In this document: positions 42,962 to 55,061 of the stretch, piece by piece
Position numbering within the stretch: the stretch's first letter is position 1
Layout: each line of letters opens with the position of its first letter
NCBI GenBank assembly: GCA_029216955.1
Contig: JANAVB010033216.1
Coordinates: 6,261,138-6,325,137, forward strand
Reading direction: 5' to 3'
Origin: Iris pallida
Taxonomy: Eukaryota > Streptophyta > Magnoliopsida > Asparagales > Iridaceae
Length of the DNA stretch: 64,000 bases
The notes under the pieces: model-generated
Databases searched by the model: none
Seen by the model: only the letters and a program-made list of their open reading frames with translations
What the model was told of the DNA's origin: nothing
Made by a program: the position numbers and the translations under genes

Positions 42962-43015
42962 ATGGTGGTGACCGAATCTTCTGGCGAGGTTAATAATTCT
43001 GGTGGTGGTAGCGGA
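42962..43015 (+). pseudogene. copia-3 gag, N-terminal codons before the insertion
   Basis: It encodes MVVTESSGEVNNSGGGSG, then the 16.2-kb insertion. The last five bases GCGGA recur at 59221-59225, where GGGSPFHVIH continues. Confidence 0.85.
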
Positions 43016-44921
43016 TGTAATGTCTCGTCCCGCTCAGTTCAACAGGATGAATCGAAACGCAATATCATTCCAACTTCGCTATGCAACGGCTTGCTCGAAA
43101 TCCCGCTCGGTCGAGACAACTCCTCGTTCAGGTGGACGGCTTCGATGAACTTGCCTCAGCTTAGCCTTCACACTTAATAAATGAACATTTTCAATTGCAC
43201 TGATTAGATATGTTAATAAAAGAGACGAACCCTCATAGCTAAAGAAAATAATCCCGCTCTGAATCAAATTGTGTAGAACATGGAATTGAACTGGATGTTT
43301 ATATTGTACTTCACGATGATCGATGGGTTTTCAAAGTTGGCAATCAGTCTATCGACCTCACGATTTGGTAAAATAGAGTATGTCACGGGCTATCGACTTG
43401 ATGCTATGTCATAGCAAGCACGTACCCACGGTTTCATCCCCACGTCCCCACGATTTCATTGCCACGTCCCTACGGTTTCATCGCCACGTTTTCACAGTTT
43501 CTAGGCTTGTCACAGAGAATGACTTGGTTGGTGGCACTACACGGAACACGATTAGGTTCAAGTTGAGTAGGAGGGCTATCGAATAGTCGTTCCCGAGTTT
43601 GAGTCAAAAAGGTATGGAATCACGGAAAGTTCTCGGGACCGTTTGTCGTCGGGACAGTCCCTCGCTTGGAAGATGTACAGAAGATGGTAATACTGGAAAG
43701 AGAATAAGACTATGATGGTAAGTTGAGTCGAGTCCTGCATGGTCATTGGACAGCTTGTGCACAAGGGTTTCGCTTCCTCGAACGGCACCCCGAAACCACG
43801 GGACCGATTCGGCCTAGGAGGATGTCGCGATAGCTGATCTGGATTGTACCGTTCAGGTGATTCGAGGCTTTTGACCGGACTCGCTACCCGCGCCGATCGA
43901 ACTCGTCTACTCCAGGCTATATGTCCACATATAGCTTGCCATGCTAGTGATTTTTCATATAGATTGAGTCGAGGTATTTGCAGCAATCCACGTACATGTC
44001 GTAGGATTGAGTCGAGAAGTGTATGCACAGAACAAATGAGTCAAAGAATGTGTACACGGTTTGCAATCACAATTATTGAGCCTAAGATTTGGCTATAACA
44101 GAGACACGTGCTTCGGCACGAGATGTGGTGTCGTGTTTTGAGTTGTTGACACAAAGTTCATAAGTGTATGATTGAGTCGGTTGCATGTTGAAACGAGAAG
44201 GCCGGAAGGCAAGTATGGTGTTGTTGTGTAGCACGGTCACAAGGATTTGGAGCACGACCACGATACTGCAACACGAGTAGGCTTATAGTTATGAAATGAA
44301 CTGATCCTACGAAAAAATTAGAAAGATCACAAAAGAATAAGTTGCACTCACTAAAATAACGTGTTGGTTTTGTATGGACGGACGAGAGGCTCACTCACCG
44401 GTACAGTTGTGTACTGACACCCCATCAGTTTGCATGCAAGTTACAGGTACTTACTCGTTCGAGGCGGAACTCGCTTGGACGTGCTGAGGCATAGAGTTCC
44501 TTGACGTTTCGAGGCACGCGGCCCCGTTGGAGTCATCATCTATACGGGACATATTGTATGGACATAGCTTTCGAAGTATCCACAAGTTGTAAGCCTTCGG
44601 ACATGATATCATTGTAATTGAGTGAGAATGGGAGAGCGCAAGAGTTAATTGTATTGTGAGAAAGAGAGAGTTGAGTGTTTGTAATCCGGCTTTTAGCCAC
44701 TTGCAAATTCCGTTGTTTATTAATAAAAGTTCTGAGTTAGTTTGAATACTTGTGTTTCTTTTGTTATTCAATGCTTCTGCTTCAGGACTGTTGTGCGACG
44801 ACCTTGTCGTTTAACCTGTTGAATCGGCCGTTATGGTATTGCCTTGCGCGGGCGCAACCTAGGCTCGCGCCGCATCACGCCCAAGCGAGGACGGTCGGTT
44901 CTGCGGAACCGGGGCGTAACA
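43016..44921 (+). repeat. LTR 1 of the inverted-end element
   Basis: It is 1,906 bp, TGTAATGTC to GGCGTAACA. An AATAAAAG motif at about 44721, shortly before the end, fits a polyadenylation signal. Overlapping short frames are not coding. Confidence 0.85.
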
Positions 44922-44927
44922 TAATGG

Positions 44928-46148
44928 ATGGTAAGTTCAATCGAGTCATGCATGGCCATTGGAAAACTTATGCACAAGGGTTCGCTTTCTCGAACGGCAA
45001 CCCGGGGCCACGGGACCGATTCGGCCTAGGAGAATGTCGCGATAGCTGAGCTGGATTGTACCGCTCAAGTGATTCGAGGCTTTTGACGGAGCTCGCTATC
45101 CACGCCGATCGAACTCGTCTACTCCAGGCTATATGTCCACGGATAGCTTGTCATGCTAGTGACCTTTCTTGAGTCGACGTATTTGCGGTAATCTGCGTGC
45201 ATGTCGTAGAATTGAGTCGAGAAGCGTATGTACGGAACAAATGAGTCAAGGAATGTGTGCACGGTTAGCAATCACAATTATTGAACCTAAGATTTGACTA
45301 TAACAGAGACATGTGCTTCGGCACGAGATGTGGCGTCGTATTTTGAATTGTTGACACAGAGTTCATAAATTTATGATTGAGTCGATTCCATGCTGAAACG
45401 AGAAGGCCGGAAAGCAAGTATAGTGTTGTTGTATAGCACGATCACAAGGATTTGGAGCACGACCACGATATTGCAACACGAGTAGGCTTATAGTTATGAA
45501 ATGAACTGATCCTAAGACAAGATTAGAAAGACCACAAAAGAATAAGTTGCACTCACTAAAATAACGTGTTAGTTTTGTATGGGTGGACGAGAGGCTCACT
45601 CACCAGTATGGTTGCATACTGACACCCGACCAGTTTGCATGCAGGTTACAGGTACTTGCTCGTTCGAGACGGAGCTTGCTTGGACGCGCTGGGGCATAGA
45701 ATTCCTTAGCATTTCGAAACGTGCGACTGCGTGAATGCTTCACGGGACATAATGTATGGTCTTCACCTATACGAGACATAATGTATGGTCATCGCCTTTT
45801 GAAGCATCCGCAAGTTGTAAGCCTTCGGGCGTGATATCATTGTAATTGAATGAGAATGAGAAAGAGCAAGAGTGAATTGTATTGTGAAAAGAGAGAGTTG
45901 AGTGTTTGTAATCTGGCTTCGAGCCACTTGTAAATTCCAGTGCTTATCAATAAAAGTTCTGATTTTGTTTGAATACTTGTGTTTCCTTTGTTATTCAATG
46001 CTTATGCTTCGGGACTTCTGTACGACGACCCCATCGCTTAGCCTGTTGAATCGGCCGTTATGGCATTGCCTTGCACGGGCGCAACCTAGGCTCATGCGGC
46101 ATCATGTCCAAGCGAGGACGATCGGTTCTGCAAAACCAAGACGTGACA
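44928..46148 (+). repeat. LTR 2, 5'-truncated, in tandem with LTR 1
   Basis: It aligns with 43714-44921 over its whole length. It joins LTR 1 after CATAATGG, with ATGG shared at both breakpoints (43714 and 44928), and ends GACGTGACA. Confidence 0.88.
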
Positions 46149-46151
46149 TAA

Positions 46152-46163
46152 TGGTATCAGAGC
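46152..46163 (+). promoter_or_regulatory. primer binding site of the inverted-end element
   Basis: TGGTATCAGAGC follows the LTR 2 end after TAA. The truncated TGG after LTR 1 (44925-44927) shows that the first copy once had the same site. Confidence 0.93.
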
Positions 46164-48789
46164 ACGGCTTTACATCCTTGGACTTTTGATTGAATTTTTT
46201 TGAACTATGATATTGTTTCGCAATATTGGTAACGCTCTCTCTCAATGTTCTGCGGGATGTTCCATACAATAAATCTATATATTTTGTAAAATTTTACGAG
46301 AAAAATTTGGTTGAACAAAAGACGGTTTCACGTAAGGCACAATTGGCTGAGTTGAGCTGGGCAACACACACCTACGTTTGCGTCGATGATAGCGAGTCGT
46401 ATGCGGGATCAAAATATTTTCGGATGAGGATGAGTTGAATTCGATTCATGAAATATTAGGTAGTCAACAATAGAGGTGCTATCGAAAGACGATATCATCG
46501 GTACGATATAGAAGGATCGTGCTTGAATCTTGAGGAACGAATCAATGGGATACGCAAGTGAATGGTTGTGATTCGAAATTGTTTCGAGAATTTGTCGAGT
46601 GACTCAGTGTGGTGTATGGGATAGCCTTCGGGATTTCCGATCGAATTGAGGATCGGGATACCAATGAGTCTATCAGCAAGCATTATGATAGCGCAAAGCC
46701 TTAGATTGAGAATGGCAGAGTTAGTCGTGATGTTAGATATCTCGTGCGAGATTGAGTTAGACGAAACAAGAAGGCGACGCATAACGGATTGGAATTGCGT
46801 CGGTTATAAAATGTTGAAGGATATAGTAGATGGATTGTTCAGGGAGAAGTTAGTGTGCAACGAAATAGATGACTCAGTTGAGGAAATCGATATGGATCGT
46901 AAACGAAAATGTTGGCATAGGATTGAAACAGAATTGAGTTTTGATTTTGAATAAGGAACGATAGTGCGATTAGAAGATAGCGCGCACGAAATTTTGGATC
47001 TGAATATACGAAAATGACTAAGGATTTTGATAAAATTGTTCGATGACTTGAGTTAGTATAGAACGATACGAATTGAGGAATTATGTTGCACGATAACTAA
47101 GACGATAACAAATATGAATTTGAGTTTGAACGAATTGATCATTTAACCAGTTTGTCGAGGAACGGATTGTATATTAAGTTTGGATAATAGCATTGGTTGC
47201 ACGACTCGAAGTTTGTTGCAAAAGAAAGTTCGTCAGGCTATGTATATCATTGATGGTATTGAGGCGTATCAAAGATCGATATGCGATAACTCGAGGGTAC
47301 TTTGATTCGATGAATGATAATCGTGTCGAATGTTTTGTTTGTACGGATTTTAATTTTGGAAATTTATGGACTATATGTAGTATCGAATATTGGACGATTT
47401 GATTTGGTGAACTTGAAGTATACGTAAATGGATAATTGTTGGACTATACGAAACAAAAATGTTGAAGAATTTGATGATCATTGATATGAGGATTGTTATG
47501 ACTCAAAAAATATTGATATGAGGATTGTTATGACTCAAAAAATTTATAGTAGACGATCTTGTGATTTTGCGACGAGATAGATGCACGAATTGAGGACTAG
47601 TAGGATTGAAATTTGAGTTAAGTTATGAATAACGAAATTAGAAGGGATAGTTTACGACTTGGGAATTGGAAATCGATGGTTATAATTTGTGATTATAGTC
47701 GAGATATATAAGTTGGATTGGTGGATTATATTGCATAGGTTTGAATACTTGGACTAGGAGAATAGTTTGGATTGATGTTGTCGATTGTGTTATATCGAAG
47801 ATTTTGGTTTGAGTGAATTATCCTAGGAATGGCTTTGTTGAACAACTCGGACCCCTTAGAAACAAACAATGCAGTTGCAAGTAGGATAAATCAATGCTCG
47901 ATGTTTAGAAATAGGAGTGAGGTGAGCTTGGATAGAAAATTATGTACTATCAAATATGGTTTGACCTTAGGATTGGGGTGAGTGTTTGATATTGGTTGCG
48001 CGGATGGTGATCATGACTTTGACTTTAGCCTTGTGAGATAGCCTATCGATTAGGCAGACGTCTCTATGTCGAGAGATAGAACTTGGTACGATCGACCTAA
48101 GTGAGACTCGCCTGGGTAGATTATAGTGCTGGGGTAGCTAGTTATAGAGTTGAGACTTGAATTTTGGATGGATGTTCTTAGGAGTTTTGATGATTGGTAG
48201 GATTGGATTGGACGATGATATAGGATATTGGTTTTGGATGGATAGATGGTTTGCAAATCGGAGGAACAAGATGGCCTCGAGGATTAGTCGGATAAATTAC
48301 ATATTGAAGGTTTGCCATATTATGTTGCTCAAGTAAAAGTGATAGATGAAACATTGATGACAATTTGATAGAAAATTTTAAATCGTGTACTCGGAAGAAG
48401 TGTGAAAGTTGAAATAGAATAAACTTGAATTTTTGATCGATTTGGTTCGAGGTAAAACATATTGAATTTGCATAGGCTGGATACTTGGAAACATTGACGT
48501 TGATATCGTAAGGATTGATCGAAAGAATTGTCAATTAATTGAACGAATGAATCGGATATGTTAGATCGAATTTTCTAGTATAAGAAGAAAGTTGATGATT
48601 GAAATGAATTCGTGTTTCGTTGAAATCAAATGGTTCTCGAGGATGGGACGAAAGCAAATTATACTCGGTCGGCTTTGAGACGATATTATCGGAATTGAGA
48701 TCGTGTTTGGAAGAGTGTTCGAGTTGTGCATAATAAGAGAGTAGGATTTTGATTGGTTGTGTTAAGGGTTTGAAAATTTTCGGAAGATA
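46164..48789 (+). other. non-coding internal region of the inverted-end element
   Basis: AT-rich with many scattered CG dinucleotides and GATTGAG/CGA words, and no frame over about 100 codons. No gag, protease, integrase or RT motif was recognised. A 35-bp unit (GATATGAGGATTGTTATGAC) is repeated at 47481-47540. This fits a LARD-type non-autonomous element. Confidence 0.65.
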
Positions 48790-49190
48790 GAACGTAGACG
48801 AGGTCGATCGGCGTGGATAGCGAGCCCCTCGAAAGCCACGAATCCCCCGAGCGGTACAATCCAGCTCAGCTATCGCAACATCCTCCTAGGCCAAATCGGT
48901 CACATGGCCCCGGGTTGTCGTTCGAGGAAGCGAAACCCTTGTGCACAAGTTATCATCAAGCAAGACTCGACTCAACTTACCATCCTAACCTTATTCTCTT
49001 TCCAGTGTTACCATCTTCTGTGCAACTCCTGAGCGAGGGACTTCCCTGGCGATAAACGGTCCCGAGAACTTTTCGTGATTCCATCCTTTTGACTCCAGGA
49101 ACGACTATTCGATAGCCCTCCTACTCAACTTGAACCCAACTGTGTTTCGTGCAGTACACACGAAGTTATCCTTTGTGACAAGCCTAGAAA
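48790..49190 (-). repeat. inverted LTR copy, inner piece
   Basis: It is the reverse complement of about 43510-43890, for example CGATCGGCG.GG.TAGCGAG and the TTTCTAGGCTTGT end. It stops at the hAT insertion. Confidence 0.85.
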
Positions 49191-49273
49191 CAAGGTTGTA
49201 AAAATCGCTAGTCGGCCGCTAGTCGGTTGGCGGGGACTAGAGATTAATCGGACTAGTCAGATTAGTCGGTTTG

Positions 49274-49276
<3 letters not shown>

Positions 49277-49322
<46 letters not shown>
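49277..49322. repeat. (TA)n microsatellite at the LINE 5' junction
   Basis: About 23 TA units directly precede the LINE 5' UTR. Confidence 0.95.
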
Positions 49323-49325
<3 letters not shown>

Positions 49326-49334
49326 AGAGAAGAG

Positions 49335-49577
49335 ATGGCTCCTGCGCGCGTTCCTCCAGGCGATCGGGCTAGGGTTCCAGGTGGGCCGCCTCCGCGGCCG
49401 CCGGACCCCCTGGCCGGCGGATCCTCGACGGCGAGCAAGGCGAGCGGCCCCCCCTCCGGCGCTGTGGGGGGGGGGGGGGGAGCCAGAACGGGGGGGTCAG
49501 GCGGAAACCCCCCCCCCCCACCCACGCGCGCGCGTGCAGCTGTGCACCCCCCGGCGGCTGGAGGGGGGGCGGGAGCA

Positions 49578-49609
<32 letters not shown>

Positions 49610-51276
49610 CGGGCGGACCCCCCGGTGGTGTCGACGACCCCCCCAGGCGGAGGGGGGGGCCGGGCTCTTCGGGGAAGGGGTCGGACCTCCCGGGGAAGGG
49701 GTCGCGTGCATTGGATCCGAACTTCGTTTTCGGTACGGGGTCCGGATCCCTGGGGAGCCAGTCGGAGGGAGGAGGGTGGACAACGGTTACGCGCCGGCGG
49801 GTGGCGAAAACCGGGGGGAAGACGAGTGGCGGACAGGGTCAGGCTCGGGATCGCCATCCCGAAACTCGTCAGAACGGGACTGAGTCTCGACCCAGTCGGG
49901 GTTCTGGGGTGTCTGCTGGGCGTTCGATGGGCTGGCGGCCGAAGGCGACCGCGGCGGCTAAGGGGAAGAGCAAGGTTGTGGATCTGGATGTTCAGGGACC
50001 TGGGACTTCCCGTCCGGTGATTGCCCAAAGGCCTATCGAGGCGCCCCCTCGGCCTGCTGGACGGTCCTGGGCCGAGATCTGCAAACCGGTGGGACCGAAA
50101 TCTCTCACATCGATGGAGTACGTCCCGCCGATCAAGGTTGGGAGGGGTTATCGGGCGGTGTTTCCTGCGGAAGAGATCCAGCAGGTGACAGCTTACTGGA
50201 AAAATACTCTCGTCCTGTATGTCTTGGACAATAAGCCTTTCTACGGGCAGATTCGGGGCTATGCAGCGCGAGTCTGGAAGCCGAAGGGGAGTATGGAGTT
50301 CTATGCTCGTGAGAACGGCTTTTATTATGTGAAGTTCGGGCTGGCGGAGGATGTCGCTAGGATCCTCCAAGGTGGCCCCTGGACGTTTGACGGCCGACTG
50401 ATCATTCTCAAGGAGTGGACTCCAGAGCTGCGATGCGAGAGGGAGGTTCTGAATGCCATCCCAGTATGGATCCGATTCCCTGAGTTCCCGGTTGGGTTTT
50501 GGAGCATTCCCCTGTTGATGCGTCTTGCTAGTCTGGTGGGCACCCCGATCAAGGCGGATGAGGCTACTACCTTTCGGACGAGGTTGATGTACGCGAGGAT
50601 CTTTGTGGAGATTCGGGCAGGGGGGGAGCTCCCGAAGATGGTGGAGTATGAACTCCCTTCTGGGGAGGTGCTTACCCAGAAGGTGGAGTATGAATGGGTT
50701 CCGCCTACCTGTTCTCGCTGTTCCTGTTTCGGACATCTGGCCAGTGCTTGCTTAGAGGCTGGCACTCCGGTGGAGCCTTGTATCCCTCCTCGTGAGGTAC
50801 CCGATGCCCCATGTGATATGGATTTCAGAGATGATAACGGAGCAGTGGTCGTGGAGGAGGAGGTTACTAACCAGGGGAGTGATGTCGGTTTGAGCCTCGT
50901 TGTTTCTACCCAACTTGTTCCTACGGGTGGGATGGTATCCACTGGCCAGGGGCCGAGTAGTATAGTTACCAGAAGCATGGTGGCGACGGAGACTGAGGCA
51001 CGTGGAGAGGGCGGTTCGTCTGGAGGGCAGGTTTACTGTAGGAAGAGACGTGCGGTCGGTCTGCTACGGGATGGGCCCTCCATGATGGAGGATCGTACCA
51101 CAGACAGAGAGGAGGTGGTGTGTGTCGCCAATCCTGCCTGGACGTTGGTGTTATCTCAGGACGTTCCCCATCAGACGGTTCCGACTGGCATGGATGAGGA
51201 TCCTTTAGCGACGGATGCGGCACCTTCCCCAGGTGACGTTCCGGGAGTTTCTCAGGGGGCCCCTACCTCTCATTAA
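49335..51276 (+). CDS. LINE-A ORF1 protein (DUF4283-like and zinc knuckle), N-terminal frame uncertain
   Basis: ORF1 proteins bind LINE RNA. The clean frame is 49381-51276 (631 codons). A start at 49335 (MAPARVPPGDRARV) in another frame is the likelier original, with frame changes caused by long G runs, including 30 G at 49579-49608. Domains in the 49381 frame: a low-complexity Gly/Pro/Arg N-terminus, a DUF4283-like core (FYARENGFYYVKFGL, ILQGGPWTFDGRLIIL, IPVWIRFPEFPVGFWS), and the knuckle CSRCSCFGHLASAC (C-x2-C-x4-H-x4-C). Confidence 0.88.
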
Positions 51277-51279
51277 TTA

Positions 51280-54200
51280 ATGGCCATTATCGCCTGGAAT
51301 GTGAGGGGGGCGTGTTCGCTAGGGAGGTGGAGAGAGATATGTGGGGTGCTCAATAGAGAGAAGTGTGACATTTCTGTTATTTTAGAATCCAAGATCAAAG
51401 GGGAGAAGACCCTTACTCGGCGGACCCCTTCCCATTGGGCCCAGCTGCACAACCTGGCCCTTTGTGACATGGCCAGGATTTGGGTTCGCTGGAACTCGAA
51501 GAGTTGGGATGGTGACTTGATATTGATGACGGAGCAGTTGATTGCCATCACCTTCGTGAACAAGGGTGGCTTCCGGTTCTTATTGGGGGCGGTCTACGGC
51601 CACAATGATAGAAGGAGAAGGAAGTTTCTTTGGAGGGACATCTCTCGTGTTTTCGATGTTGCTGCGTCGTCGTGTCTCCCTCTGCTCTTGATCGGGGACT
51701 TCAACGCTCTTATGCATCACGGGGAGAAGCTGGGTGGTCGTCCGGTTCCAGATTCTATCATTTATGATTTTCAGAGATGCCTCCTGATTGCGGGGCTGCG
51801 GGAGCTGTCTCGATCAGGCTTCATCTGGACTTGGCACAACAAAGCAACTCACAACAGGGTTGCTTGGCAGCTTGATCGAGCTCTGGGCAACGGGGAGTGG
51901 TTCCGGCACTTCCCCAACACTTCGGCTGAGGGTCTGGCAGCTGGGACTAGCGATCACTCTCCTATCCGGGTTGGCTTCACGGCTCGGTCTATTGGGAAGT
52001 CTCGTCCGTTCAGATATAACAACAGTTGGTATCTTTCTGAGGGCTACCTGGAGGCTGTTACGGAGGGGCTTACTAGCGGGCAAGAGGGGACGGCCCAATT
52101 CCGCTTGGTTCGTCGTCTTAAGGCCACGAAGAGAGCCCTTAGGAGTTGGGTGAAGGGGTTGCCCAAGTCCACCTTAGAAGATAAGGAGGTGGAGTTGCGG
52201 ACCCTGCAGCAAGATATGCAAGCTGACATGCTGAATGGGGACCTGGCTGCTAGAGAGAAGGAGCTGGTCGGTGAAGTCAACATCCTGAGGCTGCAGAAGG
52301 AGATTAGCTCGGCTCAGCGAGCCAAATGTTCCTGGCTGAAGGATGGCGACCGTTGCTCCAAGTTCTTTTACGATGTTATCCGGACCCGACAGAATAGGAA
52401 TCACATCTTCCAGCTGCTTGATGCTGATGGCACTCTGGTGGGGACGCCGGCTGAGATCCAGGGCGAGGCTGTCAGGTACTACTCTGAGTTATATTTCCAG
52501 ACTGACTACCTTTCCGTGTTCCCAGAGGTTGTTACGAAGAGATTGGTGACCCCATTTGGGAATAGCATTCTTCTGGCTCCTGTCACATTGGAGGAGGTGG
52601 AATCTATTGCCAAGGCGGCGGGCCCCAACAAAGCTCCTGGTCCGGATGGCTTCAGCAGTGGTTTCTTTAAACGCCATTGGGATATTCTGAAGCATCAGGT
52701 CGTGGAGGTGGTCCAGGAATTCTTCACCAAAAGGAAGCTTCTGAAAGAGCTTAATCACACTTTCCTGACCTTAGTGCCGAAGAAGGAGGGAGCGACTGCT
52801 TTGGCGGATTTCAGACCCATTGCGTATTGTAATTATCTTTATAAGATAATTACGCACCTTATGTGCCGGCGGATGGAGAGGATCATGCAGGACTTGGTAT
52901 CCCCGAATCAGGCTGCGTTCATCAAGGGGAGGTCGATCGCTGAGCACAGCCTCCTGGCCCATGAGATGGTGAGGGAATTCAGCAGACCGGGAGGGGAGAA
53001 AGCCTGTGTTAAACTGGACTTGAGGAAGGCATACGACATGGTCAATCGTGACTTCCTCTGTCATCTGATGTCTGCCATGGGATTCGCGGATCACTGGGTT
53101 GAGATGATCAGGGAGTGCATTACGTCCCCTACTTTCTCTGTCCTCATCCATGGTATTCCTTATGGGTACTTCCAGAGCAACCGTGGTATCAGGCAAGGTG
53201 ACCCATTGTCCCCTTACCTGTTCACGTTAGTTATGGAGTACTTTACTTGTTTGATGGATCGGGCAGTGCACTGTGGACGGCTGGTACCTCTGTTTCGGAG
53301 GATGGTTCCCCCAGTTACTCATCTTATTTATGCTGATGACCTGCTAGTCTTCATCCAGCCTTCGCCGGAGGGGCTTCAGACGCTTGCGACTATTATGGAA
53401 GACTTGCAGACATTTTCGGGTCTCCAGTTGAACAGGGATAAAAGTAGGGTCTACTTCAGCTCCCTGTGCACCCGGAAGGAGGAGAGGGCTGAGGTGCTGG
53501 GTATCGCAAGGAGTGATCTTCCGGTGCGGTACCTAGGGGTGCCTCTCACAGTCAATTATGCTCGGGATCAGGATTGCACGAGTCTGGTGGAGTATGTCCA
53601 GAGGCGAGTTGAGGGTTGGCAAGCAGCAGGTCTGTCATTTGGCGGGCGCATCGAGATGGTCAGATCGGTGATCTCGGCTGTCGCTCACTTTTGGCTGCAG
53701 TCCATCCTCCTACCTGTGGCCACTATCCGACGTGTGGAGCGATTATGTGCCGACTTCATCTGGAGGGGGGGTATGCATGCGATCTCCTGGCACCAGCTTT
53801 GTCGTCCCAGGAAGGAGGGAGGAGTGGGGCTCCGCCCGCTGCTGGAGATCAGGGAGGCCTCTACGCTTAAGCTGGCCTGGAGATTTATCGGTAGGGGATC
53901 TCTCTGGGCGGACTGAATGCACAGTAGATACATGAAGCAGGGTAGTTTTTGGACGTGCTCTACTGACAACAACCACTCAGTCACGTTCAAGAATATCTTG
54001 AGACACAGGGGGGTGCTCAAGTCTGCTATCCGGAGGATCATGAAGGACGGGTCGGACACGGACCTCTGGCTAGACCCTTGGATTGATCGGCGGTCGCTGT
54101 TGGACATCAGAGGGGCTCCGACTCATCAGGAGGACAGACGGGGTCTGACCTGCAGGCGCATCATTCGTGATGGGGAGTGGCGACCTGATTCGTATCGGTT

Positions 54201-54711
54201 CACTGAGGAGTTGGGTGGGAGCATTTCATCTATTGCCATTGATCCGTCGCTGCCTGCGGATCGGTGGATGTGGGAGCCGACAGGAGCGCCTGCCGGGACG
54301 GGGGAGTTCCAATTCCGTAGCTGCTTCAACCTTATCCGGCGAGCTTTCCCGTTGTGTTCTGATTACGAGTTCGTCTGGTGCAAGGGCCTGGCCAGGAAGA
54401 TGCAGTTGTGTGTCTACAAGCTTCTACTGGGCCGCCTCTTGACTAGAGATCGCCTGAGGTCGTTTGGGGTGCCGGTTCCTGATCCCACTTGTGTGCTATG
54501 CGAGTTGAAGCCTGAATCTATTAAGCATATCTTCTTCGAGTGCACGCTGGCTTGGCAGATATGGTCGGAGCAGATTCGGGTATTGGGAGTGAGCGCCTCC
54601 GGGAAATGTGTGGGGGACATCATCACGGAGATCCGAGATAGCAGGGGTAGGGGGCAGGACTGGTTCCGAACAGCCAGAGTTCGTCTGGCGGCTGCGGTTT
54701 GGCACGTATGA
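51280..54711 (+). pseudogene. LINE-A ORF2 (endonuclease, reverse transcriptase, zf-RVT) with an internal stop
   Basis: ORF2 nicks the target and primes cDNA synthesis. The endonuclease comes first: IAWNVRG, SVILESKIKG (usually ETK), LLLIGDFNALM, then TSDHSPIRV. RT follows: NKAPGPDGF, FRPIAYCNYLYKIIT, FIKGRSIAEHSLLAHEM, KLDLRKAYDMV, RQGDPLSPYLF and the catalytic IYADDLLVF. TGA at 53914-53916 replaces Trp in LWADWMHNRY. The frame resumes to the zinc domain CVLCELKPESIKHIFFEC and stops again after VWHV at 54709-54711, where the copy at position 1 reads on. Both stops are explained by TGG to TGA. Confidence 0.95.
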
Positions 54712-54918
54712 CGAGAGCGAAACCGTCGGATATTTGAGGGCCTGGTCACCCCCCCAGTTGGTATTCTCCACAATATTGAGTATGATGTAAAGGCTATGGA
54801 GAATTGATGAGAGTTGAGTGGGAGTCCCACTCTGTTTGTATGTTATAAGATTATGGCGTTTCATTTGGAATAAAATTCACCTTTTTCCCAAAATATATAT
54901 ATATATATATATATATAT

Positions 54919-55061
54919 GCAATAAAAAATATATTTATGTAACATATATCATATATCATCAAAATATTAACTTAAGAAAGAAAACAGCACTCAAAAACAT
55001 ATATATCTTCCAATCCTATAACTACATATGTTTCATTATAACATATTATATAATATATATA
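54919..55061. other. AT-rich spacer between the two LINEs
   Basis: It is 143 bp, mostly AT, ending ATATTATATAATATATATATT immediately before LINE-A copy 2. Confidence 0.6.

Larger units (their letters stand above)
49323..54918 (+). mobile_element. LINE-A copy 1, near full length
   Basis: The element has a very short 5' UTR, ORF1, ORF2 starting three bases after the ORF1 stop, a 3' UTR ending TTTGGAATAAAATTCACC...TTTCCCAAA, and an (AT)n tail (54893-54918). It starts immediately after a TA microsatellite. The layout is that of plant L1-type LINEs, though these usually end in poly(A). Two in-frame stops in ORF2 make it inactive. Confidence 0.95.

Noticed and set aside
49262..50736. Long minus-strand ORFs opposite LINE ORF1
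   Set aside because: They mirror the GC-rich sense frame and have no domain; the sense strand has DUF4283-like and zinc-knuckle sequence.
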